Below are positions 10,701 through 18,530 of a stretch of 64,000 bases of DNA, piece after piece. Numbering within the stretch: the stretch's first letter is position 1; each line of letters opens with the position of its first letter. Below the pieces are notes generated by a model. The model was not told the origin of the DNA and made no database searches. It saw only the letters and a list, made by a program, of their open reading frames with translations. The position numbers were made by a program, and so were the translations under genes. The stretch comes from Nematostella vectensis (taxonomy: Eukaryota; Cnidaria; Anthozoa; Actiniaria; Edwardsiidae): positions 12,042,084-12,106,083 of the forward strand of contig NC_064044.1 of the NCBI RefSeq assembly GCF_932526225.1, given 5' to 3'.

Positions 10701-12489
10701 TATTAATTTCTTTTCAGGGGGCTGGAAATTCCAGAGGGGTTGGGGGTCATACCTCCGACCCCCTCCATGGGGGGGGAGGGTATGGATATTTTCTGGAACT
10801 ACACAATAACACTTTGACACTTGTTCTGCCTCCCACCCCCTCCTTCATACGCAATACAATTTTCCTTCTATCTTATCCTACCGGTGGCTAGAGACATTAG
10901 TCTGGGTGGGGCGTTTGAGGGGTAGGGAGAGATTAGAGGGTGTAGGGGTGGGGTGGGGGGTGGTGGATGTAGAGAATTACACGATTGCTGAGTGGTATGG
11001 ACTTCGCTTCTCAAGCATGAGGATCAGTAATCTATTGAGGATCAAACCTGTCTCTCCACACCAGCACTGTGAATCTCTCGTCTTCTTGGATAAGGCCATT
11101 GACTCCAACAAACCGTCTTTCATGCCCAATCTGTTATAGGGGGACGTAAATACTCCTTTATATATGGTTCACTATACTAATGGGTAGGGTTGGGGTTAGG
11201 GACGCTACAGTAAACCATATTTGAATTACCAATCAAATAATCCGCTGAGGACGCTGGTCCGTGGTACTATCTCTAGTCAGACATGCTTACACACTTACAA
11301 TCATGATTGTTAACTGAGTTTATTTCATTTGTTTGTTCTCTATAGCGCCATCACTCGGCAGGTTGTTGAAGACCGATTCATTATTGAGGTTTCCATCACC
11401 AAATGCACTGGACTTGTCTACTCCACCCCAGATGGAAAGTAAGGGTCGTCTGTGCTTTGCGTTGCGCTTGCACTTGTTGCTCGGTCGACTGGTTTTCACA
11501 GCTAAACAACACCATTGCGTCACGATAAAACTAGGCTTTGGATTTTGTTCGTGAAATCTTAATCGTTATTCACTTAAATTTTTTTCCAGGTGTTACTTCC
11601 GACATAAGTCTGCGAACATCGAAGTGAGTGCTCAGCGTTTGTTTTTATTATCTTATATGGCAAGCGGGCGAGTCTCGTGACGAGGCAGGATAGATAGGTT
11701 GGGGTCCCTGTGCCCACAGATAAACCATGGGGAAGCGTGGAATTTTGGACGTGCTTTTGCATTCTCATGGCCGTGGGTGGGGCACTGGGGGCACATGCCC
11801 CCCCCCCCCCAATATTTTTAAGAAGTATAAGGAAATGACCAGTAGGGGCGAGGCTGTGACCCCAAATATTTTCTTTATGTTTCTGTATTTCTATCTAAGA
11901 CTGATACTTCATTAAAAATGTTTGATTGTAAGTATCTCAGTCACTTGTTTGATTTAGCCGATGGAAATGGATTCTTTGAGTGAGTCGGTATTGTGCGTTA
12001 GCGCAAAATGGCGGCGTAATTGGCCTTCTTAACGTTACAACTCTTACCAACCACAGAAAACCTGATCTCCCACCTTCCCCCTCTCATCTAAACACAACTC
12101 CCTTCTCCCGCGCTCTCGCTCGTAGACCAGACCTGTTTCTAATTCACGTGTTTTTAGATGAATACACAAGAAATCCGCGAGAAGACAATACGGGAACAAG
12201 AAGACATGTACAACAGCGAAATCAATCAGTGAGTGCTCCTGCCAATGGCATCACGTGTAACATATAAAACCAAAGGCAACCCAATAAGGTTGATTGACTT
12301 TTTTGTAGACTTCAGCGGCTAGTCAAAGACATGCGTAAACAACTCAACGGGAAAACCGTGAGCGAGAAGCCTGATTCCGATTCAGACGAGAAAAGCAACA
12401 CAAAACAGCAAAAGACGCCCGCGATCTCTCCCACAACACCGCACAGCGGTAATACCACCAGCGCAACGGACGCGTGTGTCATATGTTAA
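977..12489 (+). CDS. ARM-repeat / Schlafen-type AlbA_2 protein with CaaX-like tail (3' part of gene, 15 exons visible)
   Basis: Fifteen exons join in phase to 495 codons plus stop: 977-1056, 3558-3678, 4514-4727, 5388-5469, 6155-6225, 6491-6692, 8319-8398, 9111-9155, 9642-9741, 10299-10373, 10470-10510, 11346-11438, 11590-11623, 12158-12228 and 12309-12489. The first visible exon starts mid-codon, so the 5' end is outside the window. Order of domains: armadillo-like helices, a charged linker, an AlbA_2 domain, a coiled coil and a C-terminal CVIC. AlbA_2 is the domain shared by Schlafen and Schlafen-like proteins; no helicase part follows it here. Exon phases and the splice dinucleotides support every junction; one intron uses a GC donor (see findings). 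Function is unknown; membrane attachment by prenylation is only suggested by the tail. I do not recognise a named orthologue. Confidence 0.82.
1051..2841 (-). mobile_element. Ty3/gypsy-type retrotransposon gag-pol, 3'-truncated in reverse transcriptase
   Basis: One continuous frame of 596 codons on the - strand starts ATG at 2841. It shows a Gag region with a capsid-like part, two CCHC zinc knuckles (CX2CX4HX4C twice), an aspartic protease DTG motif (VDTGAARTV) and a Ty3-type reverse transcriptase (LPFGVASAP and YIDDIL boxes). RNase H and integrase are absent: element homology stops just after YIDDILITGR at about position 1092, where a 30-bp inverted copy of LTR sequence begins. The frame is otherwise undamaged, so insertion was fairly recent, but the element is not autonomous. 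It lies antisense in an intron of the ARM/AlbA_2 gene. Confidence 0.92.
2874..3200 (-). repeat. LTR of the truncated Ty3/gypsy element (outer end not determined)
   Basis: Read on the - strand, the LTR ends in ..ACATTACA at 2874. Directly after it come TC and a primer-binding-site-like TGGCGACGAGG (about 2861-2871), then the leader and the Gag start. The outer boundary cannot be fixed because no second LTR is present. A short - strand frame at 3035-2838 lies in the LTR and leader and is not a gene. Confidence 0.6.
3674..3930. repeat. Two tandem copies (about 133 bp) starting on an exon end and its donor
   Basis: The string ACTTGGTAAGGAGGGTAT at the exon end (3674) recurs at 3807, followed by the same T-rich stretch and ATTGTATGTGTTCCTTTCAT. 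The second copy therefore repeats the last five exon bases and the donor. Confidence 0.85.
3930..4270. repeat. Minisatellite, unit about 45 bp
   Basis: Five good and two decayed copies of a unit made of GCATGGGGCCTCTCACC, ACAGGTGGCCCAATGTG and TTAGCATGTCA, in the intron before exon 4514-4727. Open frames on both strands arise only from the repeat. Confidence 0.9.
5388..6692 (+). CDS. Exons encoding the charged, probably disordered linker of the ARM/AlbA_2 gene
   Basis: Exon 5388-5469 encodes a Pro/Arg-rich segment ending in VMDDPVPQ. Exon 6155-6225 runs into a very basic stretch (RPPRRRERRRR). Exon 6491-6692 is acidic and Ser-rich (GSDSDEDYGG, SETEGDTDGE). This composition indicates a disordered linker with possible nuclear-localisation and casein-kinase-type features; that is inference. 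The last exon has two usable acceptors in the same phase, after 6469 and after 6490, differing by seven codons. A hydrophobic reading of 5388-5469 in another frame looks like a membrane segment but is out of phase with both neighbours. Confidence 0.7.
5990..6390. repeat. Short repeats flanking a small exon
   Basis: 5990-6130 holds a 13-bp repeat (GGTTCTTACACAC type) just before the acceptor at 6154. 6236-6390 holds GTT/GTC triplet repeats just after the donor at 6226. Nothing coding apart from exon 6155-6225. Confidence 0.8.
6840..8318. repeat. G-rich minisatellite, unit about 80 bp, with repeated acceptor-like sequence
   Basis: About 18 copies. The older part (6840-7385) has TTCCTTGTTCAAGCTTGTTG and GGATCTAGGAGTGGGG. 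The younger part (7385-8300) has TTTTTCTTGTTCCAG, CTTTTTGTTAGATC, a G-rich block and AGAGAGGCGAATGGTGTGTG. The true acceptor at 8311-8318 (TGTTCTAG followed by CTTTTTGATTCC) is the last member of the series. Several runs of ten or more G are present. Confidence 0.93.
8319..11623 (+). CDS. Exons encoding the AlbA_2 (Schlafen-type) domain
   Basis: Exons 8319-8398, 9111-9155, 9642-9741, 10299-10373, 10470-10510, 11346-11438 and 11590-11623 join in phase. Key stretches are VPFAEDDTHDFR (entry of the domain), TLCAFLNNKKCGTAYIGLHK (the FLN...GTxYIG signature), DGVVAGVRVKRKE, VEFVPIVRPKG, and RFIIEVSITKCTGLVYSTP followed by CYFRHKSANIE. The pattern of a conserved Phe-Leu-Asn helix, a Gly-Thr strand and a late 'yyR/H..s.n' strand is that of AlbA_2 in Schlafen and SLFNL1 proteins. 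In that family the domain contributes to nucleic-acid binding or cleavage; catalysis cannot be judged here. The first of these exons is partly triplicated together with its splice donor. Confidence 0.75.
8344..8523 (+). repeat. Perfect 60-bp triplication of exon 3' end plus donor
   Basis: The unit runs from TCTACGTCCAGACACACC through GACTTTAG and into GTGAG. Copy 1 (8344-8403) contains the real exon end at 8398; copies 2 (8404-8463) and 3 (8464-8523) are intronic by the gene model. They are identical except for one base in copy 3 (GCAGTAG for GCAGAAG). Each copy carries TTTAG|GTGAGT. Confidence 0.95.
8870..8935. repeat. Short tandem repeat, unit about 29 bp
   Basis: Three copies of GGAAGAATACTGTGTGAGG separated by TTTCTTC-like spacers. 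Intronic. Confidence 0.8.
9160..9560. repeat. Degenerate repeat, units of about 20 bp
   Basis: Many diverged copies of CACTTAAACGCCAAACGTCCG-like words fill the intron before exon 9642-9741. No coding signal. Confidence 0.75.
10548..10805. mobile_element. MITE with 26-bp perfect terminal inverted repeats
   Basis: The left end TGTGTAGTTCCAGAAAATAT (26 bp in all, 10548-10573) is exactly inverted at 10780-10805. The interior is G-rich and also partly self-complementary. It lies 37 bp after the donor of exon 10470-10510. Short and non-coding. Confidence 0.88.
12158..12489 (+). CDS. Last two exons: coiled coil, polar tail and CVIC terminus
   Basis: Exon 12158-12228 and exon 12309-12489 encode a heptad-rich helix (EIREKTIREQEDMYNSEINQ, then LQRLVKDMRKQL), a Ser/Asp/Thr-rich tail and the terminus DACVIC before a TAA stop at 12487-12489. 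CVIC fits the Cys-aliphatic-aliphatic-X pattern recognised by protein farnesyl- or geranylgeranyltransferases. The final codons lie inside the first unit of a 32-bp minisatellite, so the terminus may be variable. Prenylation is an inference from four residues. Confidence 0.75.
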
Positions 12490-13430
12490 GGTAAGCTGGG
12501 CCGAGTAAGTACATATGTTGAGGTAAGCTGGGCCGAGTAAGTACATAAGTTGAGGTAAGCTGGGCCGAGTAAGTACATATGTTGAGGTAAACTGGGCCGA
12601 GTAAGTGCATGTGTTGGCTAAGCTAGGCCGAGTAAGTTCACATGTTGAGGTAAGCTGGGCCGAGTAAGTACATTTGTTGAAGTAAGCTGGGCCGAGTAAG
12701 TACATATGTTGAGGTAAGCTGGGCCGAGTAAGTACATATGATGAGGTAAGCTGGGCCGAGTAAGTACATATGTTGAGGTAAGCTGCGCTGAATAAGTACA
12801 TATGTTGAGGTAAGCTGGGCCGAGTAAGTACATATGTTGAGGTAAGCTGGGCCGAGTAAGTACATATGTTGAGGTAAGCAGGTAAGCTGGGCTGAGTAAG
12901 TACATATGTTGAGGTAAGCTGGGCCGAGTAAGTACATATGTTGAGGTAAGCTGGGCCGAGTAAGTACATATGATGAGGTAAGCTGGGCCGAGTAAGTACA
13001 TATGTTGAGGTAAGCTGGGCTGAATAAGTACATATGTTGAGGTAAGCTGGGCCGAGTAAGTACATATGTTGAGGTAAGCTGGGCCGAGTAAGTACATATG
13101 ATGAGGTAAGCTGGACCTATTAAGTACATATCTTGAGGTAAGCTGGGTCGAGTAAGTACATATGTTGAGGTAAGCTGGGCCGAGTAAGTACATATGTTGA
13201 GGTAAGCTGGGCCGAGTAAGTACATATGATGAGGTAAGCTGGGCCGAGAAAGTACGTATGTTGAGGTAAGCTGGGCCGAGTAAGTACATATGATGAGGTA
13301 AGCTGGGCCGAGTAAGTACATATGTTGAGGTTAGCTGGGCCGAGTAAGTACATATGTTGAGGTAAGCTGGGCCGAGTAAGTGCATATGTTGAGGTAAGCT
13401 GGGGCCCAGACAGTACATATGTTGAGGTAG
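12478..13430. repeat. 32-bp minisatellite starting on the last codons of the ARM/AlbA_2 gene
   Basis: About 30 copies of a 32-bp unit made of GTACATATGTTGAGGTAAGC and TGGGCCGAGTAA. The first copy (GTCATATGTTAAGGTAAGC) contains the last two codons and the stop. The array continues in decayed form at 13776-13870, beyond an inserted MITE. 32 is not a multiple of three and the unit has no stop on the - strand, so all three - strand frames are open for hundreds of bases. These are not genes. Confidence 0.95.
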
Positions 13431-13438
13431 TCTGGTGC

Positions 13439-13767
13439 GACAGTGCTGAATAGCGTATGTGCATGCGCGTGTTCTGGCGAAAACAAGCACAATCGTAGTG
13501 TTGAATCGTTCGAGTAAAGGTACGAAAGGCTGACTTCAGTCGCTGTTTCGACTAACGGTACAGCACTAAAACATACTGTTCAAAAGATGACAGATTTGTG
13601 TGATAATGAGGGAGTCATAAAGAAAGTTACAGCCTTATGTTTGGTCTAGTTTTCTTAGCATTCGCCAAAATGTGACAGTTCGCCGGTAAAAAGCCGCCAT
13701 TTTAAAACAAAAAGGCTGGTTTAACCGCGCGGTACTGGAACTAGTCTTGCGTTTTTCAGCACTGGCG
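13439..13767. mobile_element. hAT-like MITE, copy 1, inserted in the 32-bp array
   Basis: Ends are GACAGTGCTGAATA and TTCAGCACTGGCG. Flanking 8-bp direct repeats TCTGGTGC lie at 13431-13438 and 13768-13775, as for hAT-type target duplication. The interior of about 330 bp is non-coding and nearly identical to the element at 32484-32813. Confidence 0.88.
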
Positions 13768-13963
13768 TCTGGTGCCAAGTCAGTACATATGTTGAGGTAG
13801 CCTGATGCCGAGTCAGTACATGTGTTGAGGTAAGCTGGGGCCAAGTTAGTACATAATTTGGGGTAACCTGGGGCAAAGTTTCATTTTGTAAAAATATTAT
13901 TAATATACTTAAAAGGGACATGTCATAGCTCAATACCATATTTTTGCTTTAGAAATATGAAAT

Positions 13964-13969
13964 AATAAA
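13964..13969 (+). promoter_or_regulatory. Possible polyadenylation signal AATAAA
   Basis: First clear AATAAA after the stop at 12489. If it serves this gene, the 3' UTR would contain the whole 32-bp array and the MITE. Confidence 0.25.
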
Positions 13970-14150
13970 TATAAAAGAATGATTCAATTCAAAGGGATAT
14001 GTTATTTATTCTAATTGTTTGTTTGTTTTCGGCAGTAAAAAAACAACTCCATTCGAATCCAGAGCGACATGACAAGAAGTACAAGATGATTGATATCTGG
14101 TTAGGTTACTGTAGCGGTCCATCCCCCCCCCCCCCACGGGAAAGCTTGGA

Positions 14151-15655
14151 GATTCACTGCATCAGTCACCTGACCACATCAGTCACGTGTCTTACGAACT
14201 GCAATTAGTCACCTGACCACATCTGTCACGTGTCTTACGAACTGCAATTAGTCACCTGACCACATCAGTCACGTGTCTTACGAACTGCAATTAGTCACCT
14301 GACCACATCTGTCACGTGTCTTACGAACTGCAATTAGTCACCTGACTACATCTGTACATCTGTCACGTGTCTTACGAACTGCAATTAGTCACCTGACCAC
14401 ATCTGTCACGTGTCTTACGAACTGCAATTAGTCACCTGACTACATCTGTCACGTGTCTTACGAACTGCAATTAGTCACCTGACTACATCTGTCACGTGTC
14501 TTACGAACTGCAATTAGTCACCTGACCACATCTGTCACGTGTCTTACGAACTGCAATTAGTCACCTGACTACATCTGTCACGTGTCTTACGAACTGCAAT
14601 TAGTCACCTGACTACATCTGTACATCTGTCACGTGTCTTACGAACTGCAATTAGTCACCTGACCATATCTGTCACGTGTCTTACGAACTGTAATTAGTCA
14701 TCTCACCACATCAGTCACGTGTCTTACGAACTGCAATTAGTCACCTGACCACATCTGTCACGTGTCTTACGAACTGCAATTAGTCACCTGACCACATCTG
14801 TCACGTGTCTTACGAACTGCAATTAGTCACCTGTCCACATCTGTCACGTATCTTACGAACTGCAATTAGTCACCTGACTACATCTGTCACGTGTCTTACG
14901 AACTGCAATTAGTCACCTGTCCACATCTGTCACGTATCTTACGAACTGCAATTAGTCACCTGACCACATCTGTCACGTGTCTTACGAACTGCAATTAGTC
15001 ACCTGTCCACATCTGTCACGTGTCTTACGAACTGCAATTAGTCACCTGACCACATCTGTCACGTGTCTTACGAACTGCAATTAGTCACCTGTCCACATCT
15101 GTCACGTATCTTACGAACTGCAATTAGTCACCTGACCACATCTGTCACGTGTCTTACGAACTGCAATTAGTCACCTGTCCACATCTGTCACGTGTCTTAC
15201 GAACTGCAATTAGTCACCTGACTACATCTGTCACGTGTCTTACGAACTGCAATTAGTCACCTGACTACATCTGTCACGTGTCTTACGAACTGCAATTAGT
15301 CACCTGACTACATCTGTCACGTGTCTTACGAACTGCAATTAGTCACCTGACTACATCTGTCACGTGTCTTACGAACTGCAATTAGTCACCTGACTACATC
15401 TGTACATCTGTCACGTGTCTTACGAACTGCAATTAGTCACCTGACCACATCTGTCACGTGTCTTACGAACTGCAATTAGTCACCTGACTACATCTGTCAC
15501 GTGTCTTACGAACTGCAATTAGTCACCTGACTACATCTGTACATCTGTCACGTGTCTTACGAACTGCAATTAGTCACCTGACCATATCTGTCACGTGTCT
15601 TACGAACTGTAATTAGTCATCTCACCACATCTGTCAACGTGTCTTACCAACTGCA
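14151..15655. repeat. 42-bp minisatellite with two E-box motifs per unit
   Basis: About 35 copies of a unit made of AGTCACCTGACCACATC, TGTCACGTGTCTTACGAAC and TGCAATT. Each carries CACCTG and the palindrome CACGTG (CACGTA in a few). Some copies have an extra TGTACATC. Intergenic. Confidence 0.95.
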
Positions 15656-15721
15656 ATTTTTATGCTCAATACTAAAGTCGTACAGATCAAAGCTATAATG
15701 ATAATGATAATAATGTAATAG

Positions 15722-16201
15722 TACAGTGGAACCTCGATTTAACGATATGGCAAGGGACAGAAAATTTGAAAAATCTCATCAACATATATCCCATATATTT
15801 TACTGGTACCAGAAATCAATTTCGTCATACCTAGAATATCGTTATATCGAGTGTCGCTATACCGAGAGTATCGTCATATCGAGTGTCGCTATATCGAGAG
15901 TATCGTTATATCGAATGTCGCTATATCGAGAGCATCGTTATATCGAGTGTCGCTATATCGAGACTATCGTCATATCGAGTGTCGCTATATCGAGACCATC
16001 GTCATATCGAGTGTCGCTATATCGAGACTATCGTTATGTCGAGTGTCGCTATACCGAGACTATCGTTATGTCGAGTGTCGCTATGCCGAGAATATCGTTA
16101 TGTCGAGTGTCGCTATACCGAGAGTATCGTTGTATCGAGGCTATCATTATATCGAGAATATCGTTATATCGAGTATCACTATGTCGAGAATCCACTGTAA
16201 G
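15722..16201. mobile_element. pogo/Tigger-like MITE with expanded internal tandem repeat
   Basis: The left end TACAGTGGAACCTCGATTTA and the right end TCCACTGTA form short inverted ends with TA at the borders. The interior from 15840 to 16190 is a tandem array of about 33 bp (ATCGTTATATCGAGTG, TCGCTATATCGAGA). Long + strand frames here come only from the array. Confidence 0.75.
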
Positions 16202-16240
16202 TAATTCGTTTCAAGTAAATTTCCAGAGTAGATAAAAATA

Positions 16241-16327
16241 TAGCCTCCCTCGCAGGCGTTTTTAGGCAGGCATCGTTGTGGAGGGGAGCGAGCGACGCCT
16301 GCCTAAAAACGCCTGCGAGGGAGGCTA
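16241..16327. mobile_element. Perfect 31-bp inverted repeat (fold-back element)
   Basis: TAGCCTCCCTCGCAGGCG... at 16241-16271 is exactly inverted at 16297-16327, with a 25-base loop. It looks like a very short palindromic MITE. Confidence 0.9.
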
Positions 16328-16639
16328 AAATAGTGCCACCCTGCGAATGACAAAACGATTTTGACTTATTTGTTTACTCCGGCTGTATTGCCTTATGATT
16401 TTACTTATAAAAGTTTATTTGTTTTTTACAGTTTCTTTTTTCTATTTTTCTCATTTTGCGTTTGTTTGTTTCCTTGTTCATTTCTTTGTTTCTGGTGTCT
16501 CTGAGTGTCTCTTGAATTTTCGTGTGGTCTTCGGTTCTGCGCACCTCCTTTACTAACGCGCACAAACCAGACCAGTAGATGCTATCTATCATCGAGACTG
16601 TCATGTTGGCAATTTGAATTTATATCACTCGCCAAACAA

Positions 16640-16930
16640 ACAGAACTCAGTATTATCGGTAGTAATCGATATTATTCGGAACAGACTTGGTATAGTATCG
16701 AAAGGAGCTCGGAATTAATCGGGAGTGAATCGGCCTTATTCAGAACAGACTCAGTGATTAATCGAACTTAGCTCGGAATCATTTGGAACAGACTCGTTTT
16801 TATTTGGCAGTACTGGGTATCATTCGAAGTGCCTCGGTAGAAGTTGGGAGTGAATCGGTATTATTCAGATCAGATTCAGTACTAATCGAAAGTAACTCGT
16901 AATATATTATTTGGTTCGTAGTTGCTCGGG
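16640..16930. repeat. Degenerate repeat of TCGGTATTATTCAGA-type words
   Basis: Irregular copies of ATCGGTATTATTC and AGAACAGACTCAG with spacings of 25-50 bp. A similar composition recurs at 36470-36780. Intergenic, non-coding. Confidence 0.6.
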
Positions 16931-18530
16931 ATTACTCGGTGTTAACTCGTCAGGCCCAAGAGTGTCGGCCAGTCTGCGTTAAACGCGGCTTTCTTGTGAC
17001 GCAGGAACTCTCGGATGTGTCCATATAAGGATATAACATTGATTGAAATGACGTCATTGTGTGCATCTTTTCGTGTGAAATATTACACTCCCAAACGGAC
17101 CAGTACGCCCCCTTCCTCCTTCCCAACCGCACACTCATCAACCGAGTCGTTCTCAGTTTTCTTTGTATACATGGTGTTTTTCATACGATACCGCCCACTC
17201 TTCGTGCCCTTGGCATTTGTGCGAAATTCCCTCCACTAATATTCCCTTCGCTATGTAAATAGCGTTATAAGACTAATGCCTACTTGAGCTCTCTGCCGTT
17301 CGTGACTCGAATTTGCTGCTAACTGTTCTCAAAATCAGGACGACAAAAATGTCACCCGTTTGAGCCCAATTAAACTCAATTACTGCACCGGTAAAAAGCT
17401 ATCAGTGGGTTTAATAACGAGTTAGTGCGAGAGCTAACTTATCCCAGAAGGACGCGAACTAATCTTCCGAAATGAATTACTGAACAAAGCAAGCAACTGG
17501 TCTCTTAACCGCAGAAATGTACCTGCGCTGTAAAACATTTCCCGGCACGCCACGCGTGCTGCCGTTGCCATGGGGCACAGGTGGTGTTTTGGCGGGAGTT
17601 GTTTTGTCCTAGTTTTCCCGCTAGTGCTCTACCAATTAGTTTGGCCTCGATGGAATTAAGTATTAAAGTCCGATTTGATTATTCTATTGGTGGTCTATTG
17701 TTATTGGGGTAGGATTTACTGTCAATGAATCCAACCATTATCGCCTTTTTACTCCGATTTTTATTGTTTTCCATCAAATGACAATAAACATTGAGTTTAC
17801 TTAAAACGTTGAACGAGAGCTTTTGTTTCGTCCCTGTTCTGATGTATTCGTGGTTTGGTATTAAACGAACAAATTAAAACCAAATAAGAAACAACCACGA
17901 AGAATTCTTATTGAAAACTTTTAATTCCTCAAAACGTGGAACCGTGTCTTCTTTTTACTATGCTTTTAATTTTCGTATTCTGTAATAAAACTATTTTGAG
18001 TGTTATTAAAATGAAGTTGTTTAGTTCGTAGACATTCTTTTCACCTAGCAACGGAGTCAACATTTCAACCTATCTTATATTTGTCAAATAGGCTACCATT
18101 ATCCTAATTTCACTTTTTGTTCTCTTTACTCCATTCAATTCAAAATAAAAAAGAAACAAATCCAGGCTCATTTGAATTGGCTTGTAAACTCTACTCCACT
18201 TTAAATGTAAAGTGACTTGGACTTAGAATAATTTCCCCACATTTAGGCTGAATTTGTTCTCTTCGTTTTATTATATTTAACTTTATAGAAGACGGCTATT
18301 ATAGCGCTAGCCAATCAGGGAGCGACTTCACTTCTGTAGTGTTTTCATGGTGTTTCTCATTAGCATAACACGGCAGAGAACAGTAAAAGAAAGAGGGAAT
18401 TTCTTCTAATTCCGTGTTCGCTATACATCTCGCGCCAGATGTAACGATTTCGTGCATAGTGTGACATTTACAATGCAAAAGTCAGTGCCGAAAAAGCGTC
18501 GGTTTGGCTACGGATAGTAGAAGAGTATAA
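16931..18530. other. Upstream region of the adenylyl cyclase gene
   Basis: No credible gene. It contains one full CRE palindrome (17049-17056) and AT-rich sequence. I see no clear TATA box near 18531. Short open frames lack any recognisable feature. Confidence 0.6.
17049..17056. promoter_or_regulatory. CRE-type palindrome TGACGTCA upstream of the cyclase gene
   Basis: Exact consensus for CREB/ATF binding, about 1.48 kb before the cyclase start codon. Function is inferred from the motif only. Confidence 0.4.

Noticed and set aside
12382-13490. Three overlapping - strand frames of 227-290 codons
   Set aside because: They are produced by the stop-free 32-bp unit in all three frames and show only repeated peptide.
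14151-15655. CRISPR-like array
   Set aside because: No unique spacers; it is a simple tandem repeat in an animal genome.
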